Origin: an uncultured Ulvibacter sp.
GTDB taxonomy: Bacteria; Bacteroidota; Bacteroidia; Flavobacteriales; Flavobacteriaceae
Direction of reading: 5' to 3'
DNA: 64,000 nt
Assembly: GCA_938041335.1 (NCBI GenBank)
Contig: CALIAF010000023.1
Span: 1 to 64,000 of the forward strand
Shown: piece after piece, positions 9,926 to 18,436 of the stretch
How the letters are laid out: every line of letters begins with the position of its first letter
How positions within the stretch are numbered: position 1 is the stretch's first letter
Position numbers and translations under genes: made by a program
Notes under the pieces: model-generated
Seen by the model: only the letters and a program-made list of their open reading frames with translations
What the model was told of the DNA's origin: nothing
Database searches by the model: none

Positions 9926-11137
9926 TTACCGTCTCCTATTAGCCAACAATGGTGGTGGCTCCCCTGTAAAAGGGTTCCATCTACTAATACTCTTTGCACC
10001 CATTCCTGCCGCTTTAATCACCGCACGATCACCATATTTTTCTCGCATTTTATCCATGGCTTGGTAGAGACTGATAATCTTTTCATTATCATCAAATAGA
10101 TCTATCTGTTGTCCGCCCTCTACAAGATGACTAAAACGTACGCCTACTAACCGTACCAACTGCCTTCGTTGATATAGGTTTTTATAGAGCTCCATCACCA
10201 CAGGAATAATTTTATGATCTGCCCCAGAGTAGGGAATACGCCGTTGTTGCGTATAGGTCTGAAAATCTGTATACCTTATTTTAAACGTTACACAGGCGGT
10301 TAGTTTATGACCACGCCGTAATTGATAGGCTAGGTTTTCTGCCATTGCGATAATAATACTTTCTAGTTTTTTAACATCTGTCGTATCACGGTCAAAGGTG
10401 CGCTCTGTAGAGATAGATTTTCGCTCTGTATATTGTACTACAGGCGAGTTATCAATACCATTCGCTTTACGCCATATAGTTTGCCCATTCTTCCCAAAAA
10501 CCTTCCCCATCATCTCCTTGGGCATCTCTTGGATGGTTTTAATTTGCTTGATCCCTAAGTCACATAAAGACCGATAAGTCACTTCGCCCACCATAGGTAT
10601 TTTGCGTACAGAGAGCGGAGCAAGAAATGGTTTTTCAAAGCCTTTATCAATCTTTAGTTTATTATTGGGTTTGGCCTCTCCCGTCGCAATTTTAGATACT
10701 GTTTTGTTTTCTGAAAGCCCAAAAGAGATAGGTAGTCCTGTTTCTTTCATAATCCGGTCTCGTATTTCAGAGCCTAGTTTAAAACTTCCGAAGAACTTAT
10801 CCATCCCCGTCAAATCAATATAAAACTCATCTACCGAAGTTTTCTCGTATAAGGGCACACTTTCTTTAATAATGTCTGTCACCTCCTTAGAAAACTTAGA
10901 ATAAATACCAGAATTACCACGCACTACAATCGCTTCTGGACAGAGCTGTCGTGCCAGTCGCATAGGCATGGCGCTATGAATTCCAAAGGCGCGCGCCTCA
11001 TAACTACAGGCCGCCACCACGCCACGATCACTCGTGCCACCTATAAGCACGGGTAGCCCATTTAATTTACTATCCATTCTACGCTCGCAAGAGACGAAAA
11101 AGGTGTCAAGGTCCATATGGATGATGTTTCGGGACAT
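9926..11137 (-). CDS. dinB: DNA polymerase IV (Y-family translesion polymerase)
   Basis: This is an error-prone Y-family polymerase of 403 residues. Catalytic acidic residues are in IIHMDLDTFFVSCERR (start of the protein) and KTSVDEFYIDLTG (Asp-Glu pair at about 101-113); HhH motifs lie at VRKIPMVGEVTYRSLCDLG. I choose the ATG at 11137 (MSRNIIHMDLD). The longer frame to 11173 adds 12 residues encoded by a dispersed repeat. It lies downstream of the DnaE-type polymerase on the same strand, a pairing seen as a mutagenesis cassette in Bacteroidota. No LexA-like repressor gene is present in the window. Confidence 0.92.
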   Translation of the reverse strand: MSRNIIHMDLDTFFVSCERRMDSKLNGLPVLIGGTSDRGVVAACSYEARAFGIHSAMPMRLARQLCPEAIVVRGNSGIYSKFSKEVTDIIKESVPLYEKTSVDEFYIDLTGMDKFFGSFKLGSEIRDRIMKETGLPISFGLSENKTVSKIATGEAKPNNKLKIDKGFEKPFLAPLSVRKIPMVGEVTYRSLCDLGIKQIKTIQEMPKEMMGKVFGKNGQTIWRKANGIDNSPVVQYTERKSISTERTFDRDTTDVKKLESIIIAMAENLAYQLRRGHKLTACVTFKIRYTDFQTYTQQRRIPYSGADHKIIPVVMELYKNLYQRRQLVRLVGVRFSHLVEGGQQIDLFDDNEKIISLYQAMDKMREKYGDRAVIKAAGMGAKSISRWNPFTGEPPPLLANRRR

Positions 11138-11142
11138 ATTTT

Positions 11143-11225
11143 TGGGTGCTTCGATACAATTTTGCGTATTCAAAATTGCTCTTTTGTTTTAAATTGTGCT
11201 TCGCAAAGTCACTCAGCAACCTTAG
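11143..11225. repeat. REP-like element copy 2 upstream of dinB
   Basis: The copy contains TGCTTCGATACAATTTTGC (about 11149-11167) and CTCAGCAACCTTA (about 11211-11223), identical words to copy 1 at 3043-3122, plus an internal GTGCTTCGCAAAGT. It supplies the spurious N-terminal extension of dinB. It faces copy 3 at 11466-11528 in inverted orientation, so the two bracket the dinB-dnaE spacer. Confidence 0.7.
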
Positions 11226-11450
11226 GTAGTTATTTTTTTTGTTAATAGTTAATCATAGCTTGGGCTCTTTGTTTCACAATATTTAATAAAAAATATCCTT
11301 AGTTCCTTCCCCTCCTTTAGGGCTTATTTGAAATCAAGTATTGCTTGATTGAAAATACCTAGCGAAGCTAATGGTTCCGCCTTACGGAATAGGAAGGGGT
11401 ACAAAGCGCAGCGTCTTTTGCTATCTTCAACCCACAATCACAAATATTCA
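11226..11450. other. Hairpin-rich spacer between dnaE and dinB
   Basis: This gap has no open frame worth calling. It contains several short perfect hairpins in a row: AATCAAG/CTTGATT around 11333-11351, TAGC/GCTA around 11359-11369 and TTCCG/CGGAA around 11372-11386. A CCTTCCCCT word near 11308 is followed by AGGAAGGGG near 11390. It could be a decayed miniature mobile element or a structured transcript; neither is shown. Confidence 0.4.
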
Positions 11451-11451
11451 T

Positions 11452-14400
11452 TTACACAGAACAATCTAAGGTAGCTGAGTGATCTTCATTAGTAGTGCGC
11501 AGCGCTACTGATGAAGATTGTACCGAAGCTGCAGGATGTAATTTTCTATTAAAATTCTTCACGGTGTTTATTTTTAAAGAGGCGTCGCTATATCGTGGGT
11601 CTTGTATGATAGCACAATGCTCCATCTTGATGACTTCTATCGTGATACAATCAAATTCTTCGACCACCTTTCCTGTAATGCTGTAAATGCCTCGACCTCT
11701 AAATTTATATTGAGCCGCTACTTGAGGGAAGTGCACCGTATCAACAAAATAACCATCTCGGTCTAGAAAATTTCCGAAGTACATCTGCTTACGGTTGGAG
11801 GTCGTAGTACGCTTTGTAGTCACCAGATAGCCTTCTATGGTCACGATCTTGCCTATACGCTTTTCAAGATGTTTTGCTCGCAAAGCGTTTTCAGGATTCT
11901 CTTGTAATAAACTAAAGGGATTACATAGTGGATAGCCTAATAGTTCCATCTCATCAAAGGCATCTTCTAGGGCCGTGTTTGGTAAGTCTGGTGTCTTGTA
12001 ATTTGCTTTTTCGGTTTTAAAGAGGGTAGGTTTATGGGTCTCAAAAGTGACTTTGTTTATTTTCATATAGGCCTCCCAGAGCAATTCGCGTTTGTTACGA
12101 TGGGTAAACCTAAAAGCGTTAATCTTTATCAAGATAGCAACCTGTTCCATAGAAATTGGTACCCGTTCTATAAAATGGTCAAGGCTTTCAAAGGTGCTAT
12201 TTTTAGTACGTTCTTTGATAATAAGGTCTACCGTATTTGACGCTAAAGCATGTAAAAAACCAAAGCCTAAATAGATAGCTGTACCCTTAATATAACTAAG
12301 TGCATAACTCGTGTTAATGCAAGGAGGGAGGATGCTCGCACCGTGCATACGGGCTTCGTGTACATAATGTTCTGGACGGTAAAAACCGCCACCATTATTA
12401 AGCGTAGCCACCATATATTCTAAAGGAAAATAAGCTTTTAAGAATAAGCTTTGATAGCTTTCTACGGCATAAGAAGCAGAGTGTCCTTTTGCAAAAGCAT
12501 AGCCTGCAAAGCTCTCTGTTTGTCGCCATACTTCTGCAGTTAGGTCATAGGGTTTTCCTGCTTTTTTACAGTTTTCAAAAAACAGATTTTTTACTTTATC
12601 AAACTCTTCTCTAGATCTAAATTTACCACTCATACCGCGTCGTAGCATATCTGCCTCGCCCAGCGTGAGTCCTCCAAAATAATGCGCCACCTTTATCACA
12701 TCTTCTTGATAGACCATCACACCATAGGTCTCTGGCATAAGATCTAACAATACGGGATGCGCTTCTTTACGTCTTTCTGGAAAACGATAGCGCATAATGT
12801 ACTCCCGCATCATTCCAGACTTTGCCACTCCTGGTCTAATGACAGAACTTGCTGCAACTAAACCTAGATAATTATCCACTTGCAGTTTACGCATGAGCAT
12901 ACGCATTGCGGGAGACTCCACGTAAAAGCAGCCTATGGCTTTTGCATTGCGCAACAGGTCTTTTATCCGTTCATCTTTTTTAAAACGTTTGATGTCATGA
13001 ATATCAAAGTCGGCTGCTTCTGGCTGGTTGTACTTAATCACTTGTACCGCATCTTTTATTTTTCCGAGCCCGCGCTGGCTAAGGATGTCAAACTTGTAGA
13101 GCCCGATGTCTTCTGCCACGACCATATCAAACTGTGTGGTAGCAAAACCCTTAGGCGGCATAAAGGTAGCTACGTAATTGTGTATGGGTTGCTCGCTAAT
13201 AAGAATGCCACTGGCATGAATACCTAAATAATTAGGAAACCCTTGTATTAACTGGCTATACTGCACCACAAACTGGGAGATTTTGTCTAGTGATGCGTAG
13301 TTGTAATTTCCTTTTGAGAGGAGGTCTATCTCTGCTTTAGGCAGTCCAAAAACCTTTCCTAATTCTCGTACAGCCGCTTTATGTTTAAAGGTGTTGTACA
13401 CACAAATAAGTGCCGAATTTTTGAAGCGTTTAAAAATAAATTGTGTGACATCGTCTCGATCTCTCCAAGAAAAATCGATATCAAAATCTGGCGGATTTTT
13501 ACGATATAGATTAATAAAACGTTCAAAGTAAAGATCGAGTTCAATGGGGTCTACATCTGTGATTCTCAATAGATAAGCCACTACGCTATTTGCGCCACTA
13601 CCACGCCCTACATAGAAATACCCTTTGCTGCGCGCATATTTTAAGATCTTCCAGTTGATGAGAAAATAGGATACAAAGTGTTGCGATTTAATAATCTCTA
13701 GCTCTTTTTCGATACGTTTTAATACGCGCTCGCCAGGACGTTTAAAGCGATAATGTATGCCTGCATAAGTAAGTTTGCGCAGTAACTTAGCGTCTAATGT
13801 TTCATTACCCGTGTACGAACGCTGATTGTTAGGTGTATTGCCACTAAAGTTAAAGGTAACTTGGCATAGCTCCAGTAATTGCTGGCTGTTCTGGAGTAGC
13901 TCTGGAAAGTCTGCAAAGGCATTTTCTAACGCTTTTACGGTGCATAATAGATCTTTTGGGTTTCCTACCTCATCGTCCGGTAACTTGCTTAATAGTGTAT
14001 TATTGTCAATGGCGCGCAAAAGCCGATGTGTATTAAACCCTTTTTTATTAATGAAGGTTACGGTTTGCAATGCAACTAGTTTATGTCGCTGTGTACTCCA
14101 TATAGACTTGTTTTGCGGGCGCAGTAAGAAGGTGAGACGATTCACATCTTTGGGTTGTATGCCTATGTATTCGTTGCTTTCTAAGGGATGTTTGTCATAG
14201 CTATCAAAGGGATAGATAACATAGGTGTCTTCTAGTTGTGGGGCTTTTTTAGGTACTTGTATTGCTGTGCTAGTGCCTGCTTCGTGCAGCAATTGTGATA
14301 AATAGGTATTACAGTTTTTAAACCCATTATTAGTTGTTGCTAGCATAATAAAATGCTGCTGTGCACCTTTTCTAAAATCAATGCCTAGCACGGGCGCGAT

Positions 14401-14565
14401 TTTAAATTTAGGAGCTAAACGCAATATTTCAAGACAAGCAGTGGTGTTATTAATATCTGTCAACGCAAATGTGCGTACCCCTAGCTTCTGGAAATACTCT
14501 AGTACATCACGAGGAGCAATCGTACCATAGCGCAGGCTGAAGTATGTGTGGGTGTTGAGGTACAA
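11452..14565 (-). CDS. DNA polymerase III alpha-type subunit (DnaE, probably the error-prone accessory type)
   Basis: This C-family polymerase of 1037 residues is shorter than replicative DnaE. The N-terminal PHP domain starts NTHTYFSLRYG, but ALTDINN shows metal ligands replaced, so it is probably not an active nuclease. The polymerase core has YVGRGSGANSVVAYLLR (about 318-334) and the catalytic PPDFDIDFSWRDRDDV with its aspartates at 360-364. A tandem HhH/OB-like C-terminus follows. The last 20 or so residues are encoded by a repeat element and look non-native. With dinB downstream, a translesion role is more likely than chromosomal replication; the alternative is the main replicase. Confidence 0.85.
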   Translation of the reverse strand: MYLNTHTYFSLRYGTIAPRDVLEYFQKLGVRTFALTDINNTTACLEILRLAPKFKIAPVLGIDFRKGAQQHFIMLATTNNGFKNCNTYLSQLLHEAGTSTAIQVPKKAPQLEDTYVIYPFDSYDKHPLESNEYIGIQPKDVNRLTFLLRPQNKSIWSTQRHKLVALQTVTFINKKGFNTHRLLRAIDNNTLLSKLPDDEVGNPKDLLCTVKALENAFADFPELLQNSQQLLELCQVTFNFSGNTPNNQRSYTGNETLDAKLLRKLTYAGIHYRFKRPGERVLKRIEKELEIIKSQHFVSYFLINWKILKYARSKGYFYVGRGSGANSVVAYLLRITDVDPIELDLYFERFINLYRKNPPDFDIDFSWRDRDDVTQFIFKRFKNSALICVYNTFKHKAAVRELGKVFGLPKAEIDLLSKGNYNYASLDKISQFVVQYSQLIQGFPNYLGIHASGILISEQPIHNYVATFMPPKGFATTQFDMVVAEDIGLYKFDILSQRGLGKIKDAVQVIKYNQPEAADFDIHDIKRFKKDERIKDLLRNAKAIGCFYVESPAMRMLMRKLQVDNYLGLVAASSVIRPGVAKSGMMREYIMRYRFPERRKEAHPVLLDLMPETYGVMVYQEDVIKVAHYFGGLTLGEADMLRRGMSGKFRSREEFDKVKNLFFENCKKAGKPYDLTAEVWRQTESFAGYAFAKGHSASYAVESYQSLFLKAYFPLEYMVATLNNGGGFYRPEHYVHEARMHGASILPPCINTSYALSYIKGTAIYLGFGFLHALASNTVDLIIKERTKNSTFESLDHFIERVPISMEQVAILIKINAFRFTHRNKRELLWEAYMKINKVTFETHKPTLFKTEKANYKTPDLPNTALEDAFDEMELLGYPLCNPFSLLQENPENALRAKHLEKRIGKIVTIEGYLVTTKRTTTSNRKQMYFGNFLDRDGYFVDTVHFPQVAAQYKFRGRGIYSITGKVVEEFDCITIEVIKMEHCAIIQDPRYSDASLKINTVKNFNRKLHPAASVQSSSVALRTTNEDHSATLDCSV
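11466..11528. repeat. REP-like element copy 3, inside the 3' end of the dnaE-type gene
   Basis: The plus strand reads CTAAGGTAGCTGAGTGA near 11466, then a strong hairpin (ATCTTCAT at 11482-11489 pairing with ATGAAGAT at 11511-11518, continued by AGTAG/CTACT), then TTGTACCGAAGC. The ends match the reverse complement of copy 2 (11143-11225). The element lies within the polymerase coding sequence and encodes its C-terminal tail. Confidence 0.65.
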
Positions 14566-14619
14566 TGAGAGTTTGTAGGTTAAGGAGTTTAGCGTTCAGG
14601 GTTTATTAGATGAACATGG

Positions 14620-14787
14620 TTATTCAAAATTTAGCCTTAATTGAATAGCACCGAGTTGTTCTTGATTTTTTGCGGCGACATTTTTTCTAACCTGAGAAAT
14701 CCATGTTTTACAATCTTCAATTGAAAATCCTTTTTTAGGACGTATTACGGGACCTTTATTTTTAGTATTTAAACGTGCATAAATCAT
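14620..14787 (-). CDS. Small hypothetical protein, 55 residues
   Basis: This short frame is likely a real gene. Starting at the ATG at 14787 it encodes 55 residues: MIYARLNTKNKGPVIRPKKG at the start, a helical centre FSIEDCKTWISQVRKN and the end GAIQLRLNFE. It has no signal peptide or membrane segment and is basic with an amphipathic C-terminal half. It lies 54 bases upstream of the DnaE-type polymerase on the same strand and could be its first operon partner. I recognise no family. Confidence 0.5.
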   Translation of the reverse strand: MIYARLNTKNKGPVIRPKKGFSIEDCKTWISQVRKNVAAKNQEQLGAIQLRLNFE

Positions 14788-14930
14788 AATCGTTAATTTT
14801 AGTTTTAAAATAGTATTAGGAATAAATCCAAAAGTATGGAATATTTCCTAATTAGAACAAATAAGTTATGAACAACACATATTTGTTTGAGCGTAATTAT
14901 CTTAATAAATTATGAAAAATAGGGGGTGGG

Positions 14931-15007
14931 GAGTTTGAAGTAGGGAATTTAAAGTAGAGAGTAGGAAGTTGGGAGTTTGAATTTTGAAGTTTGAAGTTTG
15001 AATTTGT
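14931..15007. repeat. Heptanucleotide repeat array, 11 in-phase degenerate units
   Basis: From 14931 the plus strand splits cleanly into 7-base units such as GAGTTTG, AAGTAGG, GAGTAGG and AAGTTTG, eleven in a row with no phase slip. A second short run, CAATCTC CAATCGT TAATCCT, lies at 15090-15110 just before the methyltransferase stop. The same 7-base periodicity recurs elsewhere in the window (see findings). The rest of this 324-base gap holds no gene. Confidence 0.7.
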
Positions 15008-15111
15008 TTTTTTAAGGTTAACAACCGTTACTCTTTTTTATTTAGAATTTTACATTTTTCGGTTTTACATTTCATGTTTTTAAGTTCAACAATCTCCAAT
15101 CGTTAATCCTT

Positions 15112-15903
15112 TTAAAACCCGCGTTGTCGCTTAGCTTCAAACAAGAGCACTGCTGCAGCAACAGATACATTAAGACTATCAATCTCTCCTTGCATGGGGA
15201 TATGGATGTTTGCGGTGCTCGCATCTCGCCATTCCTGGCTTAGTCCCGTGGCTTCTGTACCCACAACAATAGCGCATCCCGCAGTGAAATCTTGCGTATG
15301 GTAGGGGAGTGATTCTTGTAAAATGGCGCTGTAGATTGAAATTCTTTTTTCTTTTAAAAAAGTAATGATATCTGCACTGCTTGCCATGGCCACTTGATTG
15401 GTAAACACACAGCCCACACTACTACGTATTATGTTTGGATTGTATAGGTCTGTTCTAGGATTAGCGATTAGCACAGCATCTACATTTGCTGCATCTGCTG
15501 TACGCAATAATGCCCCAATGTTTCCAGGTTTTTCTGGCGCTTCGGCAATTAAAAGTAATGGGTTTGACTTCTGAAATTTTAAATCTTCAAGTCCTGTGAT
15601 TTTTGATGACACAATAGCTAGGACGCCTTCTGTACTGGCTCTATAGGCTATTTTTTGATAGATATCTGCTGTGATTTTGATGATATCTGTAGTTTCTGTT
15701 ACAAAGGCAGAAACGTCGGTGCTTAAAATTTCCGAAGTAAAAAGAAGCGTTTTAATGCTGTAGCCGCCTTTGATCGCTAGGCTAATTTCTCGCTGTCCTT
15801 CAGCAACAAAAACACCGTCTTTTTTACGCGCTCTAGATTTTTCCTGAAGCGTGATTATATTCTTAATCAACGGGTTATTAACACTAGAGATTTCTTTAAT
15901 CAT
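15112..15903 (-). CDS. SpoU/TrmH-family RNA 2'-O-methyltransferase
   Basis: This SPOUT-fold enzyme transfers methyl from S-adenosylmethionine to a ribose 2'-OH in rRNA or tRNA. I start at the ATG at 15903 (MIKEISSVNNPLIKNI), which matches the usual N-terminus. An N-terminal substrate-binding part includes KDGVFVAEGQREI. The three SpoU motifs follow: NIGALLRTADAA (motif 1), CAIVVGTEATGLS (motif 2) and HIPMQGEIDSLNVSVAAAVL (motif 3, knot). The specific RNA target is not deducible. Confidence 0.92.
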   Translation of the reverse strand: MIKEISSVNNPLIKNIITLQEKSRARKKDGVFVAEGQREISLAIKGGYSIKTLLFTSEILSTDVSAFVTETTDIIKITADIYQKIAYRASTEGVLAIVSSKITGLEDLKFQKSNPLLLIAEAPEKPGNIGALLRTADAANVDAVLIANPRTDLYNPNIIRSSVGCVFTNQVAMASSADIITFLKEKRISIYSAILQESLPYHTQDFTAGCAIVVGTEATGLSQEWRDASTANIHIPMQGEIDSLNVSVAAAVLLFEAKRQRGF

Positions 15904-16072
15904 GGGGTAAAGATAAATCAATGATTTATTATGGACGAGGATTTTTAAATTCTGTATTTTTGTTTTATACTTTTAATCCATTTTCAGGTAGGGATTATTG
16001 CGTATACTCTCTTATATTGTTGGAATCCTGTTTATGGTTTAACACCATTTAATATTATTAAACACATACTTT

Positions 16073-18355
16073 ATGAAGTCATTATTACTTTCGGTACTCT
16101 TTATCCTTTGCAGCGCGCCCATATTTGCGCAAAACTGTGATGCCCTCTTTTTTGAAGATATAATGTATGCCTGCGAGGGAGATATCTTAGAGATTAATGC
16201 AAGCTGCGATGATGCAAATGGATATGTATGGTATAAAGATGGGGAGATATTGATAGGCGAAACTTTCGATTTCTTATCGGTTACCGAAAGCGGAGATTAT
16301 ACCGTAGATATAGGGTATACAGAAGGTGTAGTTGTTTATAATACGACGGTTGTTTATGGAATAGTTCCAACCATAACAATTAATCCCATAGTAGATGGAC
16401 AAACTTTTTGTCAAGGAGAGGCTATCGAAATTACTGCGACAGCAGGGTTTATACAAGAATGTGATACAAGTTTTAATGAAACCGCAATTATTCCAGATGG
16501 TAATGGAGAGACCTATTCATTCTATATTGACGTTATTTGCTTTGAAGAAGATGCAGTTATAGAAAGCGTGAATGATTTACAAACCCTATGCCTTAATATG
16601 GAGCATTCATATCTTGGAGATTTAACTATGAGGTTAATTGCACCTAACGGGAGTTCGGTCATATTGCATTCTAACGGTGGCGGAGGTACTGCTCTTGGAG
16701 AGCCAATAGATAATGATGCTGACCTTTCTCCAGGGATAGGTTATGACTATTGCTTTACGGCAGCAGGTGATCTATTATTAGTAAATGGGCAGACTTCCGC
16801 TACACCAGGTGGTGCTCAAACCATTATTGCTGGTTTTTATTTACCAGAAGAAGATTTTAGTCAGCTTATAGGTTCTCCTTTAAACGGAACCTGGGAGATT
16901 GCTATCACAGATAATTTAGCATCAGATAACGGGTATCTTTTTGGTGTAGATTTAAACTTTGATCCAAATTTATTTGTAGAAACGGGAAACACTACACCCA
17001 ATGAAATCCTAGTTCAGGGATGGGAACCAGCAGCAACTATTATTTCAAATGATGGGGCAACTATAACTGTGTCAACCCAAGCAGAGGGCGAATTTTGTTA
17101 TAATTATTTAATTGAAGATGATTTTGGTTGTACCTATACAGAAACTATATGTATTATCGTTGAGCAAGCAATTGAAGCCTGTGAGCCATCTGCACTTATT
17201 TCTTGTGATGATGATAATGATGGGTTGGCAGAATTTGACCTTACTTTAGCAGAGAATCAAATAGTCTGCGGCAATCCACAAGGGAATTTAGAAGTGTCTT
17301 TTCACGAAACTTTTGAAGAAGCAGAAAGCTCAGTAAATACATTGATATCTCCTTATACAAATATCACTTCTGATATTCAAACTGTTTATGCGCGATTAAC
17401 AGATTTAGTTTCAGGTTGTTTCGACATTGTAGAATTAGAGTTAATAGTTGCAGAAATTCCAATAGCAAACCAAGCACCAGATCTTCTGCTTATTGATGAA
17501 AATGGAGATGGTTTAGAAACTTTCGATTTAACTGTAAACGAAATTATTATCACAGATGGAAACCCCGCTGCTTCAGTAAATTATTTTGTGACGTTAGCAG
17601 ATTCTCAGGCCGATACAAATACCATTGCAAACCCAACTTCTTATGTAAGTGCTAGCGCAACAATATATGTAAAGGTAGAAGGCATACAATTTGGGTGTGT
17701 TAATTTCACCTCATTTAATATTATAGTCGACACGTTAGTACCTGTAGACAGCGATGAAGACGGCGTGCCAGATACAGAAGAGGATGTAAATGGAAATAAT
17801 GATCTGGAGGATGATGATACAGACGATGATGGTATCCCTAATTACCTAGATCCAGACGATGATGGCGATAGCGTGCCTACAGAGGTAGAAATTGAAGGTA
17901 TTGGTGCCGGTTTAGATCCGCAAGATTTTATAGACACAGATGATGATACCATAGAAAACTACTTAGACGATGATGACGATGGTGATGGTGCATTGACCAA
18001 AGATGAGGATTACAATAATAATGGAACCCCATTAGATGATGACACAGATGATAGTGGAGTGCCAGATTTCTTGGAGTTTAATGTAAATCTTGGTGTTACT
18101 ACTTTTAACTTCGGAAACGTGATTCTTGTTCCTAATCCTGCCGTTGATGCAGTAGAAGTAACTTGGTCACGAGATACTACGGTTAAAACAATCAATGTAT
18201 ATACTATAATAGGGGAGTTGGTGCAGCAAAATAGTGAAGTCCAGAACGTTTCAGCAATACAGATCTCATTGATAGATATGGCTAGTGGGGTATATTTTGT
18301 GCAGCTTGTTTCTCAAGAAGGAAACGTCTCTACTCAAAAACTGATAAAGAAGTAA
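16073..18355 (+). CDS. Large secreted protein with P-domain-like region and type IX secretion tail
   Basis: The 760-residue extracellular protein has a signal peptide (first 20 residues, ending PIFAQ). Residues about 30-95 resemble an Ig/PKD-like domain. A proprotein-convertase P-domain-like section follows (about 165-305: LGDLTMRLIAPNGSSVILHS to SDNGYLFGVDLNF). Then come two repeats beginning DDDNDGLAEFDLT and DENGDGLETFDLT, and an Asp-rich calcium-binding-like stretch (about 560-665). The last 80 residues (VPNPAVDAVEVTWS to GVYFVQLVS...TQKLIKK) are a T9SS type A sorting domain. Probably surface-anchored or released; no enzymatic domain seen. Confidence 0.88.
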   Translation: MKSLLLSVLFILCSAPIFAQNCDALFFEDIMYACEGDILEINASCDDANGYVWYKDGEILIGETFDFLSVTESGDYTVDIGYTEGVVVYNTTVVYGIVPTITINPIVDGQTFCQGEAIEITATAGFIQECDTSFNETAIIPDGNGETYSFYIDVICFEEDAVIESVNDLQTLCLNMEHSYLGDLTMRLIAPNGSSVILHSNGGGGTALGEPIDNDADLSPGIGYDYCFTAAGDLLLVNGQTSATPGGAQTIIAGFYLPEEDFSQLIGSPLNGTWEIAITDNLASDNGYLFGVDLNFDPNLFVETGNTTPNEILVQGWEPAATIISNDGATITVSTQAEGEFCYNYLIEDDFGCTYTETICIIVEQAIEACEPSALISCDDDNDGLAEFDLTLAENQIVCGNPQGNLEVSFHETFEEAESSVNTLISPYTNITSDIQTVYARLTDLVSGCFDIVELELIVAEIPIANQAPDLLLIDENGDGLETFDLTVNEIIITDGNPAASVNYFVTLADSQADTNTIANPTSYVSASATIYVKVEGIQFGCVNFTSFNIIVDTLVPVDSDEDGVPDTEEDVNGNNDLEDDDTDDDGIPNYLDPDDDGDSVPTEVEIEGIGAGLDPQDFIDTDDDTIENYLDDDDDGDGALTKDEDYNNNGTPLDDDTDDSGVPDFLEFNVNLGVTTFNFGNVILVPNPAVDAVEVTWSRDTTVKTINVYTIIGELVQQNSEVQNVSAIQISLIDMASGVYFVQLVSQEGNVSTQKLIKK

Positions 18356-18374
18356 AAAGTACACGAACTCATAG

Positions 18375-18406
18375 AAAAAACGCCCGAGATATCTCGAGCG
18401 TTTTTT
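18375..18406. terminator. Bidirectional rho-independent terminator
   Basis: AAAAAACGC pairs with GCGTTTTTT around the palindrome CGAGATATCTCG, with one mismatch. The A-run and T-run on either side let it serve both the T9SS protein gene and the convergent transporter gene. Confidence 0.85.
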
Positions 18407-18436
18407 GCTTTAAATTAGTTGTTCCAAAAAGCAATA

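Noticed and set aside
11495-12274. Several plus-strand open frames inside the DnaE-type gene
   Set aside because: All are antisense to a polymerase frame with strong motifs; composition is that expected of shadows.
14931-15007. CRISPR-like array
   Set aside because: The periodic unit is 7 bases with no spacers of constant length and no cas genes; it is a degenerate tandem repeat.
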